A DNA stretch of 64,000 nucleotides from contig DIWI01000093.1 in assembly GCA_002428415.1 (NCBI GenBank), forward strand, positions 901 through 64,900, in the 5' to 3' direction. This stretch comes from Clostridiaceae bacterium UBA6110 (GTDB lineage: Bacteria; Bacillota; Clostridia; Clostridiales; Clostridiaceae). This document shows, in pieces, positions 53,186 to 59,993 of this stretch. Below the pieces are notes generated by a model. That model had not been told where the DNA came from, ran no database searches, and was given only the letters and a program-made list of their open reading frames with translations. The number at the start of each line of letters is the position of its first letter. The first letter of the stretch is position 1. The position numbers were made by a program, and so were the translations under genes.

Positions 53186-54460
53186 TCATTTGATAACAAC
53201 AAATGCTCGATTTTCTACACCAAACACCCTTTTGAACATGTTTTCCACATCACCTTGTGTTATGGAACGAAGAGTCAGGATGTATTCGTGCAGATTTTTA
53301 CCTCTGAGGATATTGCCTGTTGCCGTTATTCCGATGCTGTCCACGCTGTTGAAGATATTCATGAACTGTCCGGTCATGGATTTCTTGAGTAGCTCGATTT
53401 CACTTGTCTTCTTTGTGAAGAAGTCAGGTTCACTAATTACCCTGCCGATATAATCCAGTATGGCATCTCTGTCCTTTTCAGGATTCTTTGATTCGCCGCC
53501 TATGAACATTTCGCCATGGTCTTCTTCAAGGTTGAATTCTGCACTGAAGCTGTCGTTGATTATCCCGTCCGCCAGATGCTCCTCGTAGAATGTGGAGCTT
53601 TTTCCGAATACAAGCTTTCCCATGAGTGATCCTGCAATTGTATCCTTCATGAGGTCGCTGTTTCCAGACGGCACCTTCCACGCCAGTATGTAATTAGGCA
53701 CCTGAAGAGACATGGATACTTCAGCTTCCTTACTTTTGCTGCCGTAAGGCTCTGTCCAAGATTTCTTTGTAACTGTGACTGCCTTCCTGTCAGAAAGGTT
53801 GTCCTGAACAACAGTCCTCACTCTATCCTCGTCAAGGTCCCCTACCACAACAAGCACCATGTTAGAGGGGTCGTAGAATGCATCGTAGCACTCCTGAAGG
53901 TCTCTTGGCGTAAGAGAGTATATTGACTCCTTTGTGCCGGCGATGTCCTCCCTGACAGGGTGATTATGGTACAGGGCCTTCATGGCTTCAAGATACCCCC
54001 TGAATGCAGGGTTGTCATCGTACATGGCGATCTCTTCAGCTATTATCCCCTTCTCCTTTTCAACGTTCTCCTCTGTAAGATGCAGTGTCATCACCATCTT
54101 TACAAGAAGCTCCAGGTTCTCGTAGAAATTATCCGTAGTTGAAAAATAGTATGAAGTCTGCCTGTTGTTGGTGAATGCATTTACTGATGCTCCGAGCTCA
54201 GTGAATTTATTGAAAATATTTTCTCCGCCGGGCATTTCGAAAACCTTATGCTCCAGGAAATGGGCGATCCCTTCCGGATATCTTTTATAGGTCTTTCCGC
54301 CATCCACAGAAAATTCAACATCCTTCGAACCAAAATCCGAAGTCAGCATGGCATAGGACTTTGCAAATCCCTTTTTAGGTATGTAGTATACCTTAAGGTT
54401 ATTGATTTCGGTGTACAGTATCCTCTCATCTATAAGATCAAGCTCTATCGTCTGGAACAT
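53186..54460 (-). CDS. M16 zinc peptidase, YmfH type, catalytic subunit
   Basis: 424 residues. The inverted zinc motif HFLEH (HxxEH) near residue 67 and the downstream Glu in EKGIIAEEIAMYDDNP give a full metal site. C-terminal half holds the R/Y-type substrate region. M16 pairs act as a chamber that degrades peptides. The gene overlaps its partner by 23 bases; the pair resembles ymfF-ymfH of Bacillus. GTG 54463 or ATG 54460 are both possible, with ATG better spaced from GGAGG. Confidence 0.93.
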   Translation of the reverse strand: MFQTIELDLIDERILYTEINNLKVYYIPKKGFAKSYAMLTSDFGSKDVEFSVDGGKTYKRYPEGIAHFLEHKVFEMPGGENIFNKFTELGASVNAFTNNRQTSYYFSTTDNFYENLELLVKMVMTLHLTEENVEKEKGIIAEEIAMYDDNPAFRGYLEAMKALYHNHPVREDIAGTKESIYSLTPRDLQECYDAFYDPSNMVLVVVGDLDEDRVRTVVQDNLSDRKAVTVTKKSWTEPYGSKSKEAEVSMSLQVPNYILAWKVPSGNSDLMKDTIAGSLMGKLVFGKSSTFYEEHLADGIINDSFSAEFNLEEDHGEMFIGGESKNPEKDRDAILDYIGRVISEPDFFTKKTSEIELLKKSMTGQFMNIFNSVDSIGITATGNILRGKNLHEYILTLRSITQGDVENMFKRVFGVENRAFVVIK

Positions 54461-55718
54461 CACTTTCTTCCTCCTTCACCAGGTAATGGCTTGTTATGAA
54501 CTCAAGCTTTCCTGCCACCGCCATTATCCTGTCCCTGTCTACCTCTTCTAAGCTCTTTATGACGTCTTCCACGGTATAGCCGATTCCATAGACCCTCAGG
54601 CTTGAGATGTACTCCATGGTGTTGTACATTGAGTCTTCCATGGACACAAGTGTCGCCTTAAGCCTGGTCTTGCTCATGGCGATTTCCTCGTCAGTGAAGT
54701 CACCTGACTTCATCTTCTCAAGCTCAAGCTCGATGAGCTCCCTCGCCTTGTCGAAGTTCTTGAAATCAACTCCGCTTGATATGGTCATAACCCCTTTGAA
54801 CTTATCAAAGGTTGAGTAGACATAATAGCACAGGCTGTGCTTCTCCCTGACCTCATTGAAAAGCTTCGAGTGAGCACCGCCGCCGAAAATGGAATTCATA
54901 ACGGCAAGTGAAAAATAATCTCCTCTGAATATATCAGTGTTGGTGGAATACAGAAGCGACATCTTGCCCTGGTTTATCTTCATTGATTCTTCAACCTTAG
55001 GAAGATCCTTCACGAAAACTGGCTCCACATGGTCATGCAAGCCCCTGCCTGCCCTCAGGCCACCATTTGCCTCATCGAATATTCCGGAAAGAAGTTCAGA
55101 TACCCTGCTCTCATCCTCAATGTTCCCTGCGGCCTGTATGTATGCTTCTCTGGACCTGAGATCGTTCCACAGTTCAAGAAGCACTTCACCATCCAAAGCA
55201 GCCAGCTCCTCCATGGTACCGAACTCAGGCTTGCTGTATGAATCAAGAAGACCCTGCTCCATGACCTTTATCGAATTGTAATGGCCCTTATCGTCATATT
55301 GAGACTCAATATACAGCTTCTGGTCGTCTATCTCCTGACTTACAATATCTGACTGGAATCTTCCATCCACAAGCCTGGGCCTGTATATGACTTCCTTAAC
55401 AAGCTCCACAGCCTTCTCCCAAAGGTCCTCACCGTAAAGCGTGAACCTGTTGTCGAGGAAGGATATGTAGAATGTGAGGAACAGCTTGTCTCCTCTCTTT
55501 CCGATTATGATGTCAAAGAAGCTTCCATACATGTCCTGCAGATACCTTGATATCTCAGAGGATGTTGCGAATCTCTCCGTCCCTCTCTTGAGCACCTGTG
55601 AAAGTACATTGTATCCTGTAACATTTTCCCCCATTCCTACAGGGATTATCACGCTTATTGCATTGTTCTTGAATTTCCTCGATTTGTAGAACCCTATCCT
55701 ATTGTTTAAATCCGGCAT
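54438..55718 (-). CDS. M16 peptidase homologue, YmfF type, lacking the zinc motif
   Basis: 426 residues. The fold matches M16 (two homologous halves), but the place of HxxEH reads VLSQVLKRGTE, with no His or zinc ligands. The C-terminal substrate-binding region EVREKHSLCYYVYSTF is kept. This is the non-catalytic partner of the gene downstream, as in the YmfF/YmfH pair and mitochondrial processing peptidase. ATG 55718 has the right distance from AAAGGAGG; the ATG 6 bases earlier is too close. Confidence 0.92.
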   Translation of the reverse strand: MPDLNNRIGFYKSRKFKNNAISVIIPVGMGENVTGYNVLSQVLKRGTERFATSSEISRYLQDMYGSFFDIIIGKRGDKLFLTFYISFLDNRFTLYGEDLWEKAVELVKEVIYRPRLVDGRFQSDIVSQEIDDQKLYIESQYDDKGHYNSIKVMEQGLLDSYSKPEFGTMEELAALDGEVLLELWNDLRSREAYIQAAGNIEDESRVSELLSGIFDEANGGLRAGRGLHDHVEPVFVKDLPKVEESMKINQGKMSLLYSTNTDIFRGDYFSLAVMNSIFGGGAHSKLFNEVREKHSLCYYVYSTFDKFKGVMTISSGVDFKNFDKARELIELELEKMKSGDFTDEEIAMSKTRLKATLVSMEDSMYNTMEYISSLRVYGIGYTVEDVIKSLEEVDRDRIMAVAGKLEFITSHYLVKEEESDVPDDRA

Positions 55719-55752
55719 TTTCATGCCTCCTTTCTTCTATTCCAGCCAGTCT

Positions 55753-55781
55753 TTGACATGAACGCCTTTTCAATGTAGAAT
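55753..55781 (+). promoter_or_regulatory. Promoter of the selenocysteine tRNA gene
   Basis: A perfect TTGACA (55753-55758), 17-base spacer and TAGAAT (55776-55781). Predicted start is about 3-5 bases before the mature tRNA 5' end, giving a very short leader. Confidence 0.85.
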
Positions 55782-55792
55782 AACATTGCTAC

Positions 55793-55889
55793 GGGAGCGG
55801 ATGGATACTGGCGTATTCTGTGGTCTTCAAAACCATTTCGGGGTGCTTGAAACATCCTGGGTAGGTTCGATTCCTACACGTTCCCGCCA
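55793..55889 (+). tRNA. selC: tRNA-Sec (anticodon UCA, reads UGA)
   Basis: 97 bases including an encoded CCA. The acceptor GGGAGCG pairs with CGTTCCC. The D arm has a 6-bp stem GGATAC/GTATTC around a 4-base loop, the bacterial tRNA-Sec form. The anticodon stem GTGGT/ACCAT holds loop CTTCAAA with TCA. A long extra arm (GGGTG ... CATCC) follows, then T arm GTAGG-TTCGATT-CCTAC and discriminator G. These traits separate it from tRNA-Ser and suppressor tRNAs. It shows that this genome should code selenoproteins; the sel genes are not here. Confidence 0.95.
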
Positions 55890-55910
55890 ATTTAATTGTA
55901 CACTATTTAA

Positions 55911-55938
55911 CTTCATGCAACAAGCATGGAGTTTTTTA
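55911..55938 (+). terminator. Terminator after the selenocysteine tRNA
   Basis: CTTCATGC pairs with GCATGGAG (8 bp with one wobble) around AACAA, followed by TTTTTT. Confidence 0.8.
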
Positions 55939-55992
55939 TTCGCACGTTTACCGCTGTTACCTTCCCGTATTTTTTATGGAATGGTGATTTAT

Positions 55993-55998
55993 TATAAT
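55993..55998 (+). promoter_or_regulatory. Possible -10 box of the serpin gene
   Basis: TATAAT lies 52 bases before the serpin TTG start and after the tRNA terminator. No clear -35 box is seen. Confidence 0.4.
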
Positions 55999-56049
55999 TC
56001 AATTGAAGGATTTAGGACCATAATCAGAAAACAAGATGAGGTGGGAAAC

Positions 56050-57324
56050 TTGAAAACCAAGATATTCAGGGGTCATATTCTGAAGATGCTATCAATATCG
56101 CTGGCGGTTGCTGTTTCATCCGGTCTTTCTGCGTGCTCGAAGCCTTCATCCGCAGCCGCATCAGATGACCTGATGTCAGGAATTTCCAAAACCACTGCAG
56201 TATCCAGATCTCCTGACGGGCAATTCATTGAAAGCTATTCTAAATTTGCATTGGGCCTATTCAGGGAGACAATGTCAGGCAAGGAAAACTCCCTTGTTTC
56301 CCCTCTATCAGTCATACTGGCACTTTCCATGACCGCAAACGGGGCTGACGCCAATACGCTCGATGAGATGGAGAAGCTGCTGGGACAGGGAATACCGCTC
56401 AAGGATCTGAATGCATACCTCTATTCCTATGCAGACGGACTTCCAGACGAAGAAAAGTCGAAACTGAGGATTGCAAACTCAATCTGGTTCAGAGACGACG
56501 AAGGAAGGCTTACTGTCGAAAAGGAGTTCCTTCAGACAAATGCGGATTACTACAGCGCTGCCGCATACAAATCTAAATTCGACGATGCAACTCTCAAGGA
56601 CATCAACGACTGGGTCGAAAAAAATACAGAAGGAATGATCGACAAGATCCTTGACAGCATAAATCCTGATGCAGTGATGTATCTGATCAATGCCATCGTA
56701 TTCGATGCTCAGTGGGACAAGGTCTACAGCAAGGAGAACCTTCAGGGCGGAAGCTTCATTTCTGCTTCCGGAGCAACTGAAGACGCAGAGTTCATGAACT
56801 CCGAGGAAGAGCTCTACCTTGACGACGGCATGTCTACAGGTTTCATCAAGCCCTACTCGAAAGGATTGTACAGCTTTGCCGCTATTCTCCCAAACGAGGG
56901 TATCTCAGTTGATGAGTATGTCAGTTCAATGACTGGAAATGGCTTCCAGGAAATGATCAAGGGAGCAGAGAGCACATTGGTAACGGCATCTCTTCCAAAA
57001 TTCAGCTACAGCTACACAATCAGCATGAACGACGCTCTGAAGAAGCTCGGGATGCCCACTGCATTCTCATCGGAAAAGGCTGATTTTTCAAGGCTTGGAA
57101 AATCATCCAGGGGCAACCTGTACATCGGAGAAGTACTGCACAAGACGTTCATAAACGTAGACGAGCTGGGAACCAAAGCCGGCGCCGTTACAAAGGTCGA
57201 AATCGAGGATGAATCCTATATCGAAACAAAGATCGTCAGGCTCGACAGACCCTTCATATACGCGATTATCGACAACTCTACAGGGCTGCCGATATTCATT
57301 GGAACAGTAAATACTGTAAAGTAG
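56050..57324 (+). CDS. Serpin lipoprotein (serine protease inhibitor)
   Basis: 424 residues. TTG 56050 lies 8 bases after GAGG and opens a signal peptide whose lipobox LSAC gives a lipid-modified cysteine near residue 28. The serpin fold spans about 55-424: NSLVSPLSVILALSM, NSIWFR, INAIVFDAQW, SLPKFSYSYTI, a hinge DELGTKAGAVT and the C-terminal RPFIYAI...GLPIFIGTV. The small-residue hinge is that of inhibitory serpins. By standard counting the scissile bond would be near E388-S389. An in-frame opening further upstream runs through the tRNA gene and is not coding. It is a lone plus-strand gene, possibly acquired next to the tRNA; that is inference. Confidence 0.93.
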   Translation: MKTKIFRGHILKMLSISLAVAVSSGLSACSKPSSAAASDDLMSGISKTTAVSRSPDGQFIESYSKFALGLFRETMSGKENSLVSPLSVILALSMTANGADANTLDEMEKLLGQGIPLKDLNAYLYSYADGLPDEEKSKLRIANSIWFRDDEGRLTVEKEFLQTNADYYSAAAYKSKFDDATLKDINDWVEKNTEGMIDKILDSINPDAVMYLINAIVFDAQWDKVYSKENLQGGSFISASGATEDAEFMNSEEELYLDDGMSTGFIKPYSKGLYSFAAILPNEGISVDEYVSSMTGNGFQEMIKGAESTLVTASLPKFSYSYTISMNDALKKLGMPTAFSSEKADFSRLGKSSRGNLYIGEVLHKTFINVDELGTKAGAVTKVEIEDESYIETKIVRLDRPFIYAIIDNSTGLPIFIGTVNTVK

Positions 57325-57333
57325 CCAAAACAC

Positions 57334-57371
57334 AAGTCTCGCAAAGGAGTCATCCTCTGCGAGACTTTTTT
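57334..57371 (+). terminator. Terminator after the serpin gene
   Basis: AAGTCTCGCA and TGCGAGACTT arms around a 14-base loop, then TTTTTTC. On the minus strand the tail (GTGTTTTGG) is weaker, so it may serve the ABC importer operon only partly. Two copies of ATGTGTCCAGA follow at 57374-57401. Confidence 0.82.
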
Positions 57372-57390
57372 CATGTGTCCAGACACATCG

Positions 57391-58032
57391 CTATGTGTCC
57401 AGATCCCTTCTTATGAGGGTCTCCCTTAGCAGGTAGACCTCATCTGAGATCTTCTTTGCAAAATCCAGGTCATGGGTTATGACTATTATTCCCATGCCCT
57501 TCTCCTTGAGCTTCAGCATTACGTTTCCTACGCTTTCGCTCAGGTCCTCGTCAAGCGCTGAGGTCGGCTCATCGAAGAACAGGAAGTCCGGAGCAAGAGC
57601 CATTGCTCTGGCAATAGCCACTCTCTGCCTTTGTCCTCCGCTCAGCATGTGCTCGTAGAAGTCAGCCTTGTCCTGAAGCCCAAGTTCGTCAAGGAGTCCC
57701 CTGGCGATAGCCTCGGCTTCATCTTTGCTGATTCCCTTCACTCTTATTAGCGGGAATGTAATATTTTCTATTGCACTCATGTGCGGAAAGAGGTTGAAAG
57801 ACTGGAACACGAGGCCTATCGAAAGCCTCTTCTCCTCAAGCGGCATTCCGTCAATCGTTATCGTACCGCTATCCTGTTTTTCAAGAAGCGTCAGACACCT
57901 TAAGAGTGTTGTCTTTCCTACACCCGAAGGGCCTGTAATGGAATATATCCTGCCTTTTTCAAACTCGGCGCTTATCCCTCTGAATACCTGCTTTCCATCG
58001 AAGCTTTTTGACAGGTCGGTTATCTTGAGCAT
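57391..58032 (-). CDS. Amino-acid ABC transporter ATP-binding protein (probably histidine)
   Basis: 213 residues. Walker A GPSGVGKTT near 34, Q-loop VFQSFNLFP, signature LSGGQRQR, Walker B FLFFDEPTSALD and H-loop THD match the polar amino-acid family. The short C-terminus lacks the usual extra 20-30 residues of GlnQ-type ATPases. ATG 58032 follows GGAGGACATGAT. It ends the T-box-controlled unit of binding protein, permease and ATPase; the histidine assignment comes from the T-box. Confidence 0.93.
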   Translation of the reverse strand: MLKITDLSKSFDGKQVFRGISAEFEKGRIYSITGPSGVGKTTLLRCLTLLEKQDSGTITIDGMPLEEKRLSIGLVFQSFNLFPHMSAIENITFPLIRVKGISKDEAEAIARGLLDELGLQDKADFYEHMLSGGQRQRVAIARAMALAPDFLFFDEPTSALDEDLSESVGNVMLKLKEKGMGIIVITHDLDFAKKISDEVYLLRETLIRRDLDT

Positions 58033-58048
58033 ATCATGTCCTCCTAAT

Positions 58049-58690
58049 CTACCTGTAGTATGAAAGCTTTGTCTCAGCCTTCTTGAGAAGCATGGTGAGT
58101 ATTCCGATGACAATCAGGTAGAGTACTCCTGCCAGGCCAAGGGGTATAAGAGTAACATCTCTTACAGCTGCTATTTTCGCCGCTCTCAGCACGTCGCCCA
58201 TGCCGACCACATACACAAGGGATGTGTCCTTGACAAGGGTCATCAGTTCGTTTGCAGTCGGAGGTATTACCCTCTTGATAACCTGCGGAAGAACGACTTT
58301 CAGGAATATCTCGTGCTCCCTGAGTCCCAGCACCCTTCCGGCTTCATACTGCCCCTGGGGTATGGATTCGATCCCTGCCCTGAATATTTCAGCAAAATAT
58401 GCTGCATAATTAAGTATGAAAGCAAGAAGAGATGCCGGAAGCCTGTCTAGAGTAATGCCGACAAGAGGAAGTCCGAGATATATGAATATGAGCTGGAGGA
58501 GAAGCGGCGTGCCTCTCATTATCAGGATATAGGTCTGGACAATCCAGCTTATTGCCTTATTGCCTCTAAGCCTTGCAAGTGCCAGGACAAACCCCAGCGG
58601 AATGCTGACTACGGCAGTAATGGCAAAGACTATGAGAGTCGTTCCAAGTCCCTCAAGCATGTATGGCAGGATCAAAAGTATATATTCCAT
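58049..58690 (-). CDS. Amino-acid ABC transporter permease
   Basis: 213 residues, about five membrane helices. RGTPLLLQLIFIYLGLP and EIFRAGIESIPQGQYEAGRVLGL (EAA-type coupling loop) identify the HisM/GlnP permease family. One permease gene would act as a homodimer. It lies 26 bases after the binding-protein gene and 17 before the ATPase. Confidence 0.95.
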   Translation of the reverse strand: MEYILLILPYMLEGLGTTLIVFAITAVVSIPLGFVLALARLRGNKAISWIVQTYILIMRGTPLLLQLIFIYLGLPLVGITLDRLPASLLAFILNYAAYFAEIFRAGIESIPQGQYEAGRVLGLREHEIFLKVVLPQVIKRVIPPTANELMTLVKDTSLVYVVGMGDVLRAAKIAAVRDVTLIPLGLAGVLYLIVIGILTMLLKKAETKLSYYR

Positions 58691-58716
58691 GTGTTTTCCT
58701 TTCGGCCTTTATAAGA

Positions 58717-59541
58717 CTACTTGACTATGTTCTCTCCGAACCATTTTACTGATATCGCTGCTGCAGTGCCGTCCTTCTTCATGTCGTCCATCGCCTTGTT
58801 GAGGTCAGCCAGAAGCAATACATCAGACTTCCTCACACCGATTCCATATTCCTCATCACCGAAATTGTCATCAAGGAATGCATACTTTTCTGTTCCCCTC
58901 TGAGCAGTATAGTATCTTGCAAGGATGAGGTCTGCAACTATGGCATCTACCCTTCCGGCTTCAAGGTCCCTGAATGCATCATCGTAGGTGTCGAAGAGTA
59001 CAGGCTCTCCATCTTTGAAGCCCTTCATGGTCGCAGCATCTGCAGATATGGCTTCGTATGCGCTTGAAGCTGTCTGTGTCGCTACTGCCTTGCCTGCAAG
59101 GTCAGCCTTGCTCTTGATGGCTGAACCCGCCATGGTGACAATCGCCTGGCTGTTATCAAGGTAAGGTGTTGTAAAGTTGACCTTTTCTTTCCTGCTGTCT
59201 GTGATAGTATAACCATTCCATATAAGGTCTATGTTCTTTGAATCAAGCTCAGTTTCCTTCAATGTCCAGTCGATGGGCTGAAATTTGACCTTAAGCCCCA
59301 TTCTCTTTGCAGCCTCAGTAGCAAGGTCCACATCAAAGCCTGTGAATTTTCCTGCAGCATCCCTGAAGCCCATGGGAACGAATGTGTCATCAAGCCCAAC
59401 GATAATCTCGCCTCTTGCCTTGATATCAGCAGTATTGTCCTTAGGTGCAGTTGGAGTGGTTGGTGTCTGCTCCTTCGCTCCGCATGCGTATGCAGAGAGC
59501 ATTACCCCTGCCATTGCCACCATCATGATTTTCTTCACCAT
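58717..59541 (-). CDS. Amino-acid ABC transporter substrate-binding lipoprotein (probably histidine)
   Basis: 274 residues. A signal peptide ends at lipobox SAYAC near residue 20, followed by a Thr/Pro linker. The SBP family 3 domain begins with GEIIVGLDDTFVPMGFRD, then GFDVDLATEAAKRMGL, a cluster of binding residues VNFTTPYLDNSQAIV, and a C-terminal hinge YGIGVRKSD. It delivers a polar amino acid to the permease. Histidine is inferred only from the T-box specifier upstream. Confidence 0.95.
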   Translation of the reverse strand: MVKKIMMVAMAGVMLSAYACGAKEQTPTTPTAPKDNTADIKARGEIIVGLDDTFVPMGFRDAAGKFTGFDVDLATEAAKRMGLKVKFQPIDWTLKETELDSKNIDLIWNGYTITDSRKEKVNFTTPYLDNSQAIVTMAGSAIKSKADLAGKAVATQTASSAYEAISADAATMKGFKDGEPVLFDTYDDAFRDLEAGRVDAIVADLILARYYTAQRGTEKYAFLDDNFGDEEYGIGVRKSDVLLLADLNKAMDDMKKDGTAAAISVKWFGENIVK

Positions 59542-59596
59542 TTTAATCTTCTTTTCCTCCGATATTCTTATTATTTTTCAATATGCCGGCCAAAAA

Positions 59597-59878
59597 CAAA
59601 AAACCCGTCCGTGATGCTACAGCATCAAGGACGGGATATTACTTCCGTGGTTCCACCTTGTTTCACCGACGCCTCACGACGACGGCCTCTTCGAGTACTC
59701 AGATACTCTAGCACGATAACGGGTGCAGGGATTACCGGGGGCCCCTACTGCAATTTCAGGATCCCGACTCATGGATGTGTTCTCCGCATCCCTTTTCTGC
59801 CCCTCTCACCTGCCGGGAACTCTCTGAAGATGGATGCATGCGGATAATATTTCCAATCAATGTCGTTTAATATGATAA
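59597..59878 (-). ncRNA. T-box riboswitch leader, specifier CAC (histidine)
   Basis: On the minus strand the leader has the Stem I start AGAGAG (59825-59820), the specifier loop GAA-CAC-ATCC (CAC at 59779-59777), the T-box AAGGTGGAACCACG (59659-59646) and a terminator CCCGTCC...GGACGGG (59635-59604) followed by TTTTTTG. Uncharged tRNA would pair with the T-box and stop termination. The GAA-NNN-A context supports CAC (His); reading one base out of phase would give AAC (Asn), which I judge less likely. It controls the ABC importer downstream. Confidence 0.9.
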
Positions 59879-59883
59879 GATGA

Positions 59884-59912
59884 ATTTTATCGTCTCAAAG
59901 AATTTTTGTCAA
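59884..59912 (-). promoter_or_regulatory. Promoter of the T-box-controlled importer
   Basis: A perfect TTGACA (59912-59907), a 17-base spacer and TAAAAT (59889-59884) on the minus strand. Confidence 0.85.
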
Positions 59913-59916
59913 CTGT

Positions 59917-59969
59917 ATTTTTATCCGACAAATTGATTCAATTGATCTTCATCAGCCATTTTTATCCGA
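59917..59969 (-). repeat. Two 12-bp direct repeats upstream of the importer promoter
   Basis: ATTTTTATCCGA occurs at 59917-59928 and 59958-59969, 41 bases apart (about four helical turns). The copy nearer the promoter is only a few bases upstream of its -35 box. They could be binding sites for a regulator, or A/T-rich upstream elements. Confidence 0.5.
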
Positions 59970-59993
59970 TTAATAGTCACTTTATGCATAAAA

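Noticed and set aside
55786..56049. 88-codon N-terminal extension of the serpin through the tRNA gene
   Set aside because: The DNA is a well-formed tRNA-Sec gene with terminator; a TTG with a ribosome site and an immediate signal peptide explains the start.
55740..57391. Genomic island at the tRNA-Sec gene
   Set aside because: No integrase, no repeated tRNA end and no other foreign gene; only one candidate gene, so an island is not supported.
57391..58690. Calling the importer a glutamine transporter from ATPase and permease similarity
   Set aside because: The family does not fix the substrate; the T-box specifier favours histidine.
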